Assembly: GCF_003025035.1 (NCBI RefSeq)
Contig: NZ_PYJN01000016.1
Span: 124,001 to 188,000 of the forward strand
Reading direction: 5' to 3'
Source: Rhizobium sp. SEMIA4064
GTDB lineage: Bacteria > Pseudomonadota > Alphaproteobacteria > Rhizobiales > Rhizobiaceae
DNA: 64,000 nt
Below the pieces are notes generated by a model, which had not been told where the DNA came from, did not search any database, and saw only the letters and a list, made by a program, of their open reading frames with translations. Each line of letters starts with the position of its first letter. The stretch's first letter is position 1. A program made the translations under genes and the position numbers. Below are positions 27,960-37,355 of this stretch, piece after piece.

Positions 27960-28931
27960 CTATGACACGCGCCTCACCGAGGTCCGAAGTAAGGATATAA
28001 CCGTTTCACCGTCGGTTTCGAACGCATTTTCTTGAAGTGACGCCGGCGCTTCCGCCAGGAACTCGCCGATCGCGGCCAGCACGGGAGCGGCGCTGACGAT
28101 ACGGCGATGACCGAAGCCGTTTGCCCAGAAAAGGCGAACATGATCGCCCGCGGTGGCATAGGCGCGGGCATGATCGGCGCTGACTTCCTTGTCGTCTTCC
28201 GCATGGATGATCAGCACGGGCCTGCCGAGATCGTGAACGCTGCGTCCGGCGGCATAATCCCCGAGCGGCCTGCCGGTGACGCGACCGACCTCCGCCTCAA
28301 GCGCTGCCTGTGCCGCGGCATCAAGCTTCATCATCCCGCCGAAATCCGTGAACAGCCAGCCCATCGCGCTCGGTGCGCCGATCAGCACTAGGCGACCCGG
28401 CAGAACCGGGGCGATGCCCGGCAGAAAGCCGGCCGCGGCCAGTGCGATAGAAGCTCCGCCGAAGGAATGGCCGATCATGGCATCGAAGGCGCCAAATCGC
28501 TCCGCCGCCGCAGCGATAGCCGAAACGGCGAGGCGTACATTGAGGAAGCGCCCTGGCGAGCGGCCATGGCCCGGCAGATCGAGCGAGATCACTTCGGCAC
28601 CGGTATTTGCGAGAAAGACGGCGAGTTCCGACATGTATTCGCTGCTCGATCCCCAGCCATGGACCACAAGAAAGCGCTTACGCTCGCCCTTGGCACCACC
28701 GTTTAAGCGATGGCTCATCGCCTGTCCGCCTTGGAAAGACAGCATGATCTGCTCGGCGGAATTCAGACGCGCTCTGCCCTGTGCGTGCGCAGCCTCCGCC
28801 TTGGCGCCTTGCGGCCGGCGCGACGCCGTCAGGCAGAAAAGCTTGAAAGCGGCCTTGCCGGCAAGTCGCGGCGAAATCCTGCCAAGGCTGGATAGGCCCA
28901 GCCGGGTGACCTTAAGCGCAAAGGATGGCAT
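27960..28931 (-). CDS. alpha/beta hydrolase
   Basis: A 323-residue alpha/beta-hydrolase fold protein. The oxyanion region FLVVHGWGSSSEYM, nucleophile elbow IGHSFGGAS (Ser), acid in IIHAEDDKEVS and His in GFGHRRI complete the triad. It has no signal peptide; an N-terminal stretch of about 80 residues before the hydrolase core is unusual. ATG 28931 is used; ATG 28958 in the same frame lies inside the divergent operator and lacks a ribosome binding site. It is divergent from a MarR regulator that probably controls it. Confidence 0.85.
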   Translation of the reverse strand: MPSFALKVTRLGLSSLGRISPRLAGKAAFKLFCLTASRRPQGAKAEAAHAQGRARLNSAEQIMLSFQGGQAMSHRLNGGAKGERKRFLVVHGWGSSSEYMSELAVFLANTGAEVISLDLPGHGRSPGRFLNVRLAVSAIAAAAERFGAFDAMIGHSFGGASIALAAAGFLPGIAPVLPGRLVLIGAPSAMGWLFTDFGGMMKLDAAAQAALEAEVGRVTGRPLGDYAAGRSVHDLGRPVLIIHAEDDKEVSADHARAYATAGDHVRLFWANGFGHRRIVSAAPVLAAIGEFLAEAPASLQENAFETDGETVISLLRTSVRRVS

Positions 28932-28947
28932 AGTGGGAATCCAATAA

Positions 28948-28963
28948 TGTTCAATCATGAACA
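28948..28963. promoter_or_regulatory. palindromic operator between hydrolase and marR-like gene
   Basis: TGTTCA-ATCA-TGAACA is a perfect 6-bp dyad with a 4-bp centre. It lies midway in the 45-bp gap between the two divergent starts, where a MarR dimer would block both promoters. Assignment to this regulator is inference. Confidence 0.55.
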
Positions 28964-28976
28964 ATAAAGTACAACG

Positions 28977-29462
28977 ATGAATAAAAATCAATCCCTGCCC
29001 TGGGACCATCCGCGTTTTCGTAGCTGGATTGCCGTTGCCCGCGCCTGCCAGCTCATGCAGCAGTCGCTCGGTCGGGCGCTCGCCCATCTCGATATCAAGC
29101 CGCCGCATCTCGACATTCTCGTCAATCTCTTCCGCTTCGAAGGCATCTCGCAACAGGAATTGGCCCGCAAGCTGCTGGTCGGCCGCTCCAACATGAGCAT
29201 GCTATTGCCGCAAATGGAGAAACGCGGCCTGATCGAACGTCGGGGCGACAAGCACGACAAGCGCGTATTGCGGCTTTATCTGACCGGCGAAGGCCGGCGC
29301 GTGACAGAAGAAGCGATGGCCATCCAGACCGACCTCATCGACCGCATGCTCTCGGACGCGCCGCTCAACGAATGCGAAATCATGACGGCGCACATGGAGC
29401 GGATCGTCAGCCTGTTGCTGCAGGACGAGCGCGAGCCGCTGGAAACAATCGGCGATCAGTGA
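28977..29462 (+). CDS. MarR family transcriptional regulator
   Basis: A 161-residue winged-helix protein: helices AVARACQLMQQSLGRAL and PHLDILVNLFRFEGISQQEL, recognition helix LLVGRSNMSMLLPQME, and wing LIERRGDKHDKRVLRLYLT. These proteins act as dimers, often releasing DNA on binding phenolic or oxidising ligands. It is divergent from the hydrolase gene across a palindrome. Its last 7 bp overlap the convergent ltrA-like gene. No strong ribosome binding site precedes ATG 28977. Confidence 0.92.
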   Translation: MNKNQSLPWDHPRFRSWIAVARACQLMQQSLGRALAHLDIKPPHLDILVNLFRFEGISQQELARKLLVGRSNMSMLLPQMEKRGLIERRGDKHDKRVLRLYLTGEGRRVTEEAMAIQTDLIDRMLSDAPLNECEIMTAHMERIVSLLLQDEREPLETIGDQ

Positions 29463-30655
29463 TTGCTTGACCGGCGGCCCAACGGCACTGTACGGTTCAG
29501 CGAGGCGAATTCCCATATTGCCACGACGAGAAGTACGGCCGTGGCGAGGATGCCGAGTTGGTAGACATCGATCTGGGAGAGCGCGAGAACCAGTAGCGCT
29601 AGCCCCGCAAGACCGGCAATGTGCGACAGCGGAGGTCGGCCGGTCGTCGCCCCTTTGAACCAGAGATTACCGATCAGGAACACCGCCGGCCCGCCAAGGA
29701 TCGCCGCTCCCGCATTCATGTCGGCCGGGTCATGGGGATGGGAGAATAAGAACTCATGGCCGACGACGCTCAGAATGATGCCGGCCAGAATTGGAATATG
29801 CGCATAGGTAAAAGCCTGTCGCGCCAGGCTGCCGGGTGTCTCATCCCGTTCGATACGCTGGGCGGCGCGTTCATGGCCGAATCGGAAATAGATCCACCAC
29901 ATGGCGACCGTGCCGACGAAGACGGTGACGAATACCGCAACGATCAGCGGCGAAAGCGGCTGTTCGGCAAATGTCTTGCCCGCCTGCAGGATCGCCTCGC
30001 CGAGGCAGATGATGATGAAGAGCGCACAGCGCTCGGCGAGATGTGCACCGGAAACATCCCAATCCGCAGCGGTCGACTTGCCAAGGCCAGGCACGGCGAA
30101 GCCGAAGGCGGGTGCGGCATATTCGATCGCGAGTGCTGCGAGCCATAGCGCCACCCGCGTCTCGCCTTCCGTTACGGCGCCGGAAACCCAGAAGATGCCA
30201 GACAGTATCAGCCAGCAGGTGATACGGACGAAATTCCGATGATTGGCAGGGCTGACGTCCTTGAGGGCATAGACGGTAAACAGCGAGCGGCCAACCTGCA
30301 TGAACACATAGGCGCCGACGAAGAAAACGGCCTTCTCACCAAAGGCATCCGGAATAGAAGCTGAGAGAACCAGCCCGGCGAACATCAGCACGAAAAGCAT
30401 GATGCGCACCGGCATACGATCGGGATCGAGCCAGTTCGTCACCCAGACGGTGAATATCCATACCCACCAGACGGCAAAAATCAGCATGCCTGCTTCGAGA
30501 GCGCCGAGGGGCGTGAAATGATCGCCGAGCGCATGCGAAAGCTGGGAGATGGAGAAGACGAAGACCAGATCGAAAAACAACTCGACGAAAGAGACCCTGC
30601 TTTCGTTTTTGCTGCCTTTGGCGCGCAACCAGCTTCCCGGATCCCCACCTGCCAT
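29456..30655 (-). CDS. low temperature requirement protein A (LtrA) family membrane protein
   Basis: A 399-residue integral membrane protein with about ten hydrophobic helices. The N-terminal SFVELFFDLVFVFSISQLSH segment is the LtrA family hallmark, and HLAERCALFIIICLGEAIL is a second conserved helix. LtrA was named from a Listeria cold-growth mutant; the molecular role is unknown. GGGGG before ATG 30655 is a plausible ribosome binding site. It overlaps the MarR gene by 7 bp tail-to-tail. Confidence 0.88.
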   Translation of the reverse strand: MAGGDPGSWLRAKGSKNESRVSFVELFFDLVFVFSISQLSHALGDHFTPLGALEAGMLIFAVWWVWIFTVWVTNWLDPDRMPVRIMLFVLMFAGLVLSASIPDAFGEKAVFFVGAYVFMQVGRSLFTVYALKDVSPANHRNFVRITCWLILSGIFWVSGAVTEGETRVALWLAALAIEYAAPAFGFAVPGLGKSTAADWDVSGAHLAERCALFIIICLGEAILQAGKTFAEQPLSPLIVAVFVTVFVGTVAMWWIYFRFGHERAAQRIERDETPGSLARQAFTYAHIPILAGIILSVVGHEFLFSHPHDPADMNAGAAILGGPAVFLIGNLWFKGATTGRPPLSHIAGLAGLALLVLALSQIDVYQLGILATAVLLVVAIWEFASLNRTVPLGRRSSNH

Positions 30656-30680
30656 GCCGGCCCCCTTGCTACTGACAGTG

Positions 30681-31055
30681 CTAGTGCGGCTTACCCGCCA
30701 CGTCGCGGCTCAAGCCCTTTTCCTTCAGTTCAGCCTCATAGGCAGCGAAAAGCTCGGAAGCTTTTTCGCCAAGTTCGCGAAGATAGGCCCAGGTAAAAAT
30801 GCCGCTGTCATGCATATCGTCGAAACCGATGCGGACGGCATAGTTGCCGGTCGGCGTCATGGACATGATGCCGACATTGCGTTTGCCGGGCACGGTGATC
30901 TTTTGCCCCGGCCCATGTCCCTGCACCTCGGCCGATGGCGACAGCACGCGCAACATTTCCGCCGACAGATCGAAGCTCGCGCCGTCATTGAAGCTCACCA
31001 CCAAGTGATGGCGGTCCTTCGACACTCTCAATTCGGTTGGCCAGACGTCGCTCAT
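30681..31055 (-). CDS. DUF971 domain protein
   Basis: A 124-residue protein matching DUF971 (the N-terminal domain also found in gamma-butyrobetaine hydroxylases): [36 protein letters not shown], and [20 protein letters not shown]. Stand-alone members have been linked to iron-sulfur or Moco-related loci, but no activity is established. ATG 31055 is used; ATG 31067 and 31076 are alternatives. It is divergent from moaA, which may be meaningful. Confidence 0.85.
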   Translation of the reverse strand: MSDVWPTELRVSKDRHHLVVSFNDGASFDLSAEMLRVLSPSAEVQGHGPGQKITVPGKRNVGIMSMTPTGNYAVRIGFDDMHDSGIFTWAYLRELGEKASELFAAYEAELKEKGLSRDVAGKPH

Positions 31056-31189
31056 CGATTTTCCCATGCGTTTCAATGCGTCCAGGAGAAGTAGGCCGCC
31101 AGTCGCTCACGCGCAAGTGCATTCGAAAATGCATTTCCCTTGACGCAACAATCGCCTATGCACACATTAACATGACAACGGAGGTTTTC

Positions 31190-32239
31190 GTGAACAGCAT
31201 TGTCGGTACGATAGGCAACGGATCGCCGCTGGTGGCGGATGCGTCACCGATGATCGACCCCTTCGGGCGGGCGGTCACCTATCTGCGCGTCTCCGTGACC
31301 GACCGCTGCGATTTCCGCTGCACCTATTGCATGGCGGAACACATGACCTTCCTGCCGAAGAAAGACCTGTTGACGCTGGAGGAGCTGAACCGGCTCTGTT
31401 CCGCCTTCATTGCCAAAGGCGTCCGTAAGATTCGACTGACCGGCGGCGAGCCGTTGGTGCGCAAGAACATCATGTTTCTGGTGCGCGAGCTCGGCAAGCG
31501 CGTTCAAAACGGTGGGCTCGAGGAGCTCACGCTGACCACCAATGGTTCGCAGCTCTCCCGCTATGCCGAGGAACTCTATGATTGCGGCGTGCGTCGCATC
31601 AATGTCTCGCTCGACACGCTCGACCCGGACAAATTCCACGCCATCACCCGCTGGGGCGATTTCGCCAAGGTGATGGAAGGGATTGACGCCACCCAGAAGG
31701 CCGGCCTGAAGATCAAGCTCAATGCGGTGGCGCTCAAGGACTTCAACGAGGTGGAGATACCCGAGTTGCTGCGTTTCGCCCATGGCCGCGGCATGGACCT
31801 GACCGTCATCGAGACGATGCCGATGGGCGAGATCGAGGAGGACCGCACAGACCGGTACTTGCCGCTCTCCAAAGTGCGCGCCGATCTCGAACAGCAATTC
31901 ACGCTGACCGATATCCCCTACAAGACCGGCGGTCCGGCCCGTTATGTCGAAGTTGCCGAAACCGGCGGCCGTCTCGGCTTCATCACGCCGCTGACCCATA
32001 ATTTCTGCGAGAGCTGCAATCGTGTCCGCCTGACCTGCACCGGCACACTTTACATGTGCCTCGGCCAGAACGATGCCGCCGACCTGCGCACGGCGCTACG
32101 CGCCACCGAAGATGATGCGCTTGTCTATGCCGCCATCGATGAAGCCATCACCCGCAAGCCGAAGGGTCACGATTTCATCATCGACCGCACCCATAACAGG
32201 CCGGCTGTTGCCCGCCATATGAGCGTAACGGGCGGCTGA
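31190..32239 (+). CDS. moaA: GTP 3',8-cyclase (molybdenum cofactor synthesis protein A)
   Basis: A 349-residue radical-SAM enzyme starting Moco synthesis: GTP to 3',8-cyclo-GTP. The first cluster site is CDFRCTYC; the second, substrate-binding cluster is [15 protein letters not shown]; the C-terminal tail ends in the required Gly-Gly (VTGG). GTG 31190 is favoured because GGAGG is at 31180-31184; an upstream in-frame ATG (31172) would put that site inside the gene. mobA and mobB lie about 4 kb away on the same strand. Confidence 0.96.
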   Translation: MNSIVGTIGNGSPLVADASPMIDPFGRAVTYLRVSVTDRCDFRCTYCMAEHMTFLPKKDLLTLEELNRLCSAFIAKGVRKIRLTGGEPLVRKNIMFLVRELGKRVQNGGLEELTLTTNGSQLSRYAEELYDCGVRRINVSLDTLDPDKFHAITRWGDFAKVMEGIDATQKAGLKIKLNAVALKDFNEVEIPELLRFAHGRGMDLTVIETMPMGEIEEDRTDRYLPLSKVRADLEQQFTLTDIPYKTGGPARYVEVAETGGRLGFITPLTHNFCESCNRVRLTCTGTLYMCLGQNDAADLRTALRATEDDALVYAAIDEAITRKPKGHDFIIDRTHNRPAVARHMSVTGG

Positions 32240-32258
32240 ATCCATCCGATACAAAGAT

Positions 32259-32287
32259 GAAGCGCCGGACAGGACATCCGGCGCTTC
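32259..32287. terminator. hairpin between convergent moaA and chemoreceptor genes
   Basis: Perfect 11-bp stem GAAGCGCCGGA/TCCGGCGCTTC (7-nt loop), 19 bp after the moaA stop. The T-run is weak on both strands; it may serve both genes. Confidence 0.65.
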
Positions 32288-32319
32288 AATCGTTTATCGT
32301 TATCGTCTCAAATATGACT

Positions 32320-34869
32320 TCAGGCGGCGCGATACCGGTCCATGCCGTTATGGTGGCCTTCATACGCCCCGTCGCCATCGCCGGTGCGGAAACGATCGAT
32401 CTTGTCGGAGAGCATGTCGACGCGTTGGCGCAGGCCATGGATTTCGGCGTTGTTTTCTTCCACCATCGCCGCATTTCTTTGGGTGATCAGCTCGACCTCG
32501 CCGACCGCCCGCGTCACCTCTTCGATGCCCGTCGACTGCTCGGCCGTTGCGGAGGAAATGTCGGCCACAAGCTTCTGGACGCCGGTCACATGCCCGATGA
32601 TTTCGCAGAGCGCAGCGCCGGTCTGCTCGACCAGATAGACGCCATTCTGCACCTGCGAGGAGCTTGCCGAAATCAGGCCCTTGATCTCCTTCGCCGCGTT
32701 GGCGCAGCGCTGCGCCAGTTCCCGCACCTCTTGGGCAACGACGGCGAAACCTCGACCGGCCTCTCCGGCGCGAGCCGCTTCGACACCGGCATTCAGTGCC
32801 AGCAGGTTGGTCTGGAACGCGATCTCGTCGATGACGCCGATGATCGTAACAATCTTTTCGGACGAACGATTGATCTCACTCATGGCGCCAACGGCCTTGG
32901 CGACGACTTCGCCGGATTGGGTTGCATAGGCCTGGGTCTCGTTGACCGAGACCGCCGTCTGCTTCGCGCGGTCGGCGGTGGAGCGCACGACCTCGCTCAG
33001 ACGGTGGAGAGCCCGCGAGCTTTCCTCAAGGGCCGCCGCCTGCTGCTCGGTGCGGCGTGCGAGATCGTCGGCAGAAGCGGCGAGATTACCTGTGCCGCCC
33101 TTGATCTCCTCGGCCGTGTAACGGACATCCGTCAGCGTCTCGCGTAGGGCTTCGACAGCGTGATTATAGGTGAAGGCCATTTCGACGAAATCAGCGGAAA
33201 GGTCCTCGCGCATGCTCTCTTCCAGATTGCCGTCGGCAAGCTTGGCAAGAACATCGGCCAGCGCATTCAGCGCCTGCTTCTGTTCAGCTTCAATGCGGGC
33301 GCGATCGGCGGTGCGCCGTGCGTTTTCCTCCGCCGACAAAGCGCGGGCGCTTTCGGCCTCCCGCTCCAGCCGGACATTTTCCAAGGCGGCATCGCGGAAG
33401 ACGGTAACGGAGCGCACCATATCGCCGATCTCGTCGCCACGATTGCGGCCGTCGATCGCCACTTCCAGGTCGCCGCTGGCAAGCCTCGTCATGATTTCCG
33501 TAACCCGCTTCAGCGGTCCACGCAGCGTCTCGACCAGCATCAGACCGCCGACGATGGCCAGCAGCGTGCCGAGGATCATGGCAATGACGGAAACATTGGC
33601 GGAGCGCTCGCTGTCTTCCTTGCCGATCTCCTGCGCTTGGGCAACGAAGCTGCGCAGCGACGTCATCGCATCCGCCAGCAGCGTGTTGGAATCGACCCGC
33701 GTCTTTTTCCAGTCGGACGCGGTCTGCAGTAGATCCGCCGAACCCTTGGTCACGCTATCGATCAGAGGCTGAGTATGGCTAGCAAAATCGCGCATGGTGG
33801 CATTGGTCGGGCCGAGCGCCGAGATCTTCGCTCCGACGTCGTGCAGATCCTTCAAATCGGCGACAACGGCATCCCGCGAGGCGCCGTCCCGCACATTCTC
33901 CATCCGGGCGGCATGCAGCGTCAGGTGATCGATCATGACAAGCGCCTGGTCGACATGATCCAACAACTCTTTCTGGCTGTCGATGATCTTGTCGAGGCTG
34001 ACGAAGCGGTCCGCAGCCGTGTCGCTGTTCTTGGCCGATTGCAGGGTCATATCCCCTTCGATCTTCACGAAGCTCTGCAGGATCGGTCCCATGGCCTCGA
34101 CCTTCTGGTCGGCCGTGTCGCTGCCCTTTAGGACAGCGTCGAGTTTATTGGCTGCATCGGCCGCGCTGTCGACCAGCGCGGCACCGCGCTTGGAAACCAG
34201 GGCTTTCGACGTGGCGACCTGCTTGAGGATCGCATCGGTATAGGTACGGGCATCCGTGATTTCCTCATTGGAATCGGTGGCCATCTGCACCTGGATGCGC
34301 AACTTGCTCATCTTGTCCGACAGGCCCTTGAAGGCCGCGGCATCATAAAGCAGTTCCTTGGCAAAGGTTTCCTTGTCGCCAAATTCCTTGCGGATGATGT
34401 CGATCTGTTTTCCGGCTGCCTTGCCGCTGGCATCGATGCCCGACACGGCCTTCTGGATCGCATCGACATCGCTGTCCTGCTTTTGCTTGATATTCCAGAG
34501 AGCGGTCGTCTGATTGCGCATCTGGTCGGCCAGAGCGCTGACGGCGGAAATCTTGGCGCGCTGATTATTGCTGAGCAGGCCACCCAGGCGCTGCACGCCC
34601 GCGGCCTGCGCATCGATCTTGTCAGTCAGTGCCTTACGCGTCTCATCGGATGGCGACGTGGTGAACTCCTGCAGAGCAGCCTGCAAATTCTCGAAATCGC
34701 TGATGTTTTCGATCGTCGCCCGAGTCACGGTCATATGGCCGTTGAGGATATTGGCCGTGTGATAGCCGACCAGGCCGATACCGGCGATCAGCACCACCAG
34801 CGGTATGACGAAGATAAGAACCTTGGTCACGATACGGCGGCTTTGCAGAAGACGATCAATGAAGAACAT
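32320..34869 (-). CDS. methyl-accepting chemotaxis protein
   Basis: An 849-residue transmembrane receptor. TM1 lies at about 14-36 and a long, mainly helical periplasmic sensor region (about 390 residues) follows. TM2 is at about 426-448, then a HAMP domain, a second HAMP-like segment, and the signalling domain. Its hairpin tip IAFQTNLLALNAGVEAARAG binds CheA/CheW. There is no C-terminal NWETF-type CheR/CheB tether; the tail is Asp/Gly/His-rich. ATG 34869 is used. The ligand is unknown, and no che genes are nearby. Confidence 0.93.
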   Translation of the reverse strand: MFFIDRLLQSRRIVTKVLIFVIPLVVLIAGIGLVGYHTANILNGHMTVTRATIENISDFENLQAALQEFTTSPSDETRKALTDKIDAQAAGVQRLGGLLSNNQRAKISAVSALADQMRNQTTALWNIKQKQDSDVDAIQKAVSGIDASGKAAGKQIDIIRKEFGDKETFAKELLYDAAAFKGLSDKMSKLRIQVQMATDSNEEITDARTYTDAILKQVATSKALVSKRGAALVDSAADAANKLDAVLKGSDTADQKVEAMGPILQSFVKIEGDMTLQSAKNSDTAADRFVSLDKIIDSQKELLDHVDQALVMIDHLTLHAARMENVRDGASRDAVVADLKDLHDVGAKISALGPTNATMRDFASHTQPLIDSVTKGSADLLQTASDWKKTRVDSNTLLADAMTSLRSFVAQAQEIGKEDSERSANVSVIAMILGTLLAIVGGLMLVETLRGPLKRVTEIMTRLASGDLEVAIDGRNRGDEIGDMVRSVTVFRDAALENVRLEREAESARALSAEENARRTADRARIEAEQKQALNALADVLAKLADGNLEESMREDLSADFVEMAFTYNHAVEALRETLTDVRYTAEEIKGGTGNLAASADDLARRTEQQAAALEESSRALHRLSEVVRSTADRAKQTAVSVNETQAYATQSGEVVAKAVGAMSEINRSSEKIVTIIGVIDEIAFQTNLLALNAGVEAARAGEAGRGFAVVAQEVRELAQRCANAAKEIKGLISASSSQVQNGVYLVEQTGAALCEIIGHVTGVQKLVADISSATAEQSTGIEEVTRAVGEVELITQRNAAMVEENNAEIHGLRQRVDMLSDKIDRFRTGDGDGAYEGHHNGMDRYRAA

Positions 34870-35202
34870 GCCACGCCCCAATGAAATTGGTTGGTATCCG
34901 GCGTAGGCGGGACAGTCATTCCCTGCTGCGCTGCGGTAGATGCTTCTGCCTCATGCAAAACTGAGCCGAGCGTCCGGAAATTAGATTGAATAAGGATTAA
35001 TCGCGAACCTAAAAGATTGTACCATCTGCCAAAAATCAGCAATTCTGTCCCATTTTCGCGATTTCGGCATAATGGTTGGCGCGGTCAGCTCACATTTTCA
35101 TTGCAACGCACCATCGAATTTGATCATCCCCTACACCGTGAACGATTCCCATTTGCGGAAAACCGCAGTAGAGCGAGCTCATATATCTAGGGAATCGCTT
35201 TT
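34870..35202. other. divergent intergenic region (chemoreceptor / DMT transporter)
   Basis: A 333-bp region with no ORF I can support. It should contain the two divergent promoters. AGGGA before ATG 35203 is the only signal I am sure of. Confidence 0.5.
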
Positions 35203-36114
35203 ATGCCGCTGACGAAGAATACGCAGGGCGCGCTATACATGGCCGCAGCAATGGCCGGTTTTTCCTGCAGCGACGCACTTTCCAAATCAGTCATCGTGGT
35301 GATGAACGCCGGTGAGATCATGTTTCTCCGCGGGCTTTTTACCAGCGTCTTCGTCTATCTACTCGCATGGCAGATGGGCGCCTTGCGCTCCTGGAAAGTT
35401 ATTCTGCAGCCGATGATCGCGCTGCGCGTCGTCTGCGAAGCGATCGCGGCCATAACCTACATCACCGCGCTCGGCATGATGCCGATTGCCAACGCCTCCG
35501 CCATCCTGCAGGCCCTGCCGCTCGCCGTCACCCTAGGCGCGGCCCTGTTCCTGAAGGAGCCGGTCGGCTGGCGGCGCTGGACGGCGATCACCGTCGGCTT
35601 TGTCGGCGTGCTCATCATCATTCGCCCCGGCCCCGATGGCTTCACGACGGCTGCCCTGCTCGTTGTCGCCAGCATGTTCGCCACCGCCGCCCGCGATCTG
35701 GCGACGCGTTGCGTCAGCAAGGATGTGCCGTCGCTGATGGTGACGGTCATAACCGCGATTTCGATCTCCATCTTCGGCGCTTTGTCGATCACCCCGCTCG
35801 GCGGCTGGCAGCCAATCAGCTTCACGCCGTTCTCGCACATCCTGCTCGCGTCGATCCTGGTGCTCGTCGGCTATCAATCGGTGATCCAGGCGATGCGCAC
35901 GGCCGAGATCTCCTTCGTCGCACCGTTCCGTTATCTAAGCCTCATTTGGTCCGCATTGCTCGGCTTGCTGTTCTTCGGCGAGACGCCGGATGCCTGGACC
36001 ATGATCGGCTCCGCCATTGTCATCGCCTCGGGTCTCTATACATTCTATCGGGAGAGCAAACGGCAAGCGGCCGAGCGTGTCGCCCAGGAATCCGAGCCGC
36101 GTGTGCCCGCCTGA
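35203..36114 (+). CDS. DMT superfamily (EamA) transporter
   Basis: A 303-residue membrane protein with ten predicted helices in two EamA repeats (about 10-140 and 150-290). Typical features are ASAILQALPLAVTLGAALFLKE in the first repeat and FRYLSLIWSALLGLLFFGE in the second. It is probably an inner-membrane exporter of small metabolites; the substrate is unknown. It is followed after 10 bp by mobA, so the two may be co-transcribed. Confidence 0.88.
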   Translation: MPLTKNTQGALYMAAAMAGFSCSDALSKSVIVVMNAGEIMFLRGLFTSVFVYLLAWQMGALRSWKVILQPMIALRVVCEAIAAITYITALGMMPIANASAILQALPLAVTLGAALFLKEPVGWRRWTAITVGFVGVLIIIRPGPDGFTTAALLVVASMFATAARDLATRCVSKDVPSLMVTVITAISISIFGALSITPLGGWQPISFTPFSHILLASILVLVGYQSVIQAMRTAEISFVAPFRYLSLIWSALLGLLFFGETPDAWTMIGSAIVIASGLYTFYRESKRQAAERVAQESEPRVPA

Positions 36115-36124
36115 GGTCGCCAGC

Positions 36125-36775
36125 ATGCCCGGCTTCATCACAAATCCCGCCGATATCCCGCCCTATCTGCTCGCCGGCGGCCGCTCCAGCCGCATGGGCG
36201 CGAATAAGGCGCTTGTCCTTCTCGGCGGCGAAAGCCTTCTGGCGCGCATAGCGACTCGCATTGGACAGCAGCAGAGAAAATCGATCGTGCTCAATGCTGA
36301 TGCCGATTGGTCGGATACGGTAGGGCTGCCGCTTCTTCCCGATACCCTCCCCGGCAAGCTCGGCCCGCTTGCCGGCGTGCTCACCGCCATGCGTGATGCG
36401 GCGAAAAAGCACCCGCAGGCTTCGCATATCGCCACCGTGCCGATCGACAGCCCATTCTTTCCGAGCGATCTCGTCGCGCGGCTGGCCAAAACGATTGAAG
36501 GCCGAGACGAAATCGCGATAGCTGCGTCGTCGGGCCGCGATCATCCCGTGTTCGGCCTATGGCCCGTCTCGATTGCCGACGATCTCGAAACCTGGATTCT
36601 TGGTGATGATAAGCGGCGCGTCAGGGATTTTCTCGCCCGCCATATTGTCCGAAAGGTCGACTTTGCTATGATCCAAACGCCGATCGGTCCCCTCGATCCA
36701 TTCTTCAACGTCAACACGCCCGATGACCTGATCGCCGCAGAAACATGGCTCGCGGCATTGGAGCAGACACCATGA
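36125..36775 (+). CDS. mobA: molybdenum cofactor guanylyltransferase
   Basis: A 216-residue enzyme attaching GMP to molybdopterin to make the bis-MGD cofactor. The nucleotide-binding signature LAGGRSSRMGANKALVLLGG is at about residues 17-36, and VPIDSPFFP carries the metal-binding Asp. GAGGTC precedes ATG 36125; an in-frame start at 36017 lies inside the transporter gene and is rejected. It overlaps mobB by 4 nt (ATGA), indicating translational coupling. Confidence 0.93.
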   Translation: MPGFITNPADIPPYLLAGGRSSRMGANKALVLLGGESLLARIATRIGQQQRKSIVLNADADWSDTVGLPLLPDTLPGKLGPLAGVLTAMRDAAKKHPQASHIATVPIDSPFFPSDLVARLAKTIEGRDEIAIAASSGRDHPVFGLWPVSIADDLETWILGDDKRRVRDFLARHIVRKVDFAMIQTPIGPLDPFFNVNTPDDLIAAETWLAALEQTP

Positions 36776-37302
36776 CAACGATGCGACCCAAAATCTTCGG
36801 CATCGCCGGCTGGAAGAACTCCGGCAAGACCGGCCTTGCGGTGCGGCTTGTCACCGAGTTCACCCGCCGCGGCTACAAGATTTCGACGATCAAACATGCT
36901 CACCACGACTTCGACATCGACAAGGTCGGCGCCGACAGCTTTCGTCATCGCGAAGCCGGAGCGCATGAAGTCACCATCGTCTCCGGCACGCGCTACGCCA
37001 TCATGCACGAACTGCGCGGCGAGCCGGAACCAAGCTTCGAGGAAATCCTGGCGCGGCTCGCCCCTTGCGACCTCGTCCTGATCGAAGGCTACAAGCGCGA
37101 GCCGATCCCCAAGATCGAAGCCCGTCGCCTGGAGGCCGCCAACCGAGCGCCCTTGGCGCCGCAGGATCCGCATATCGTCGCCATAGCCGCTGATCATCCA
37201 GTGGAAGACACTGGCGCGCTGACCGTTTTCGATCTCGACGATACGCTTGCGATCGCCGATTTCATCGCCGCGACGGTTGGCCTCAGCGAACCGGCAAAAT
37301 GA
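36772..37302 (+). CDS. mobB: molybdopterin-guanine dinucleotide biosynthesis adaptor protein B
   Basis: A 176-residue P-loop GTPase that assists MobA. GIAGWKNSGKT is the Walker A loop at about residues 9-19; FDIDKVGADSFRHREAGA and LVLIEGYKREPIPKIE are further MobB signatures. Start ATG 36772 overlaps the mobA stop. A hairpin just downstream ends the operon against the convergent OmpA-family gene. Confidence 0.93.
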   Translation: MTTMRPKIFGIAGWKNSGKTGLAVRLVTEFTRRGYKISTIKHAHHDFDIDKVGADSFRHREAGAHEVTIVSGTRYAIMHELRGEPEPSFEEILARLAPCDLVLIEGYKREPIPKIEARRLEAANRAPLAPQDPHIVAIAADHPVEDTGALTVFDLDDTLAIADFIAATVGLSEPAK

Positions 37303-37304
37303 AA

Positions 37305-37332
37305 AGGCCGCCGGACAAAGATCCGACGGCCT
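37305..37332 (-). terminator. terminator hairpin between mobB and the OmpA-family gene
   Basis: 11-bp stem with one mismatch (37305-37315 with 37322-37332, 6-nt loop). On the minus strand it runs into TTTTCATTTT, so it best serves the OmpA-family gene (stop at 37356); it also lies directly after mobB. Confidence 0.75.
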
Positions 37333-37355
37333 CACGCGTTTGAGACAGGAAAAGC

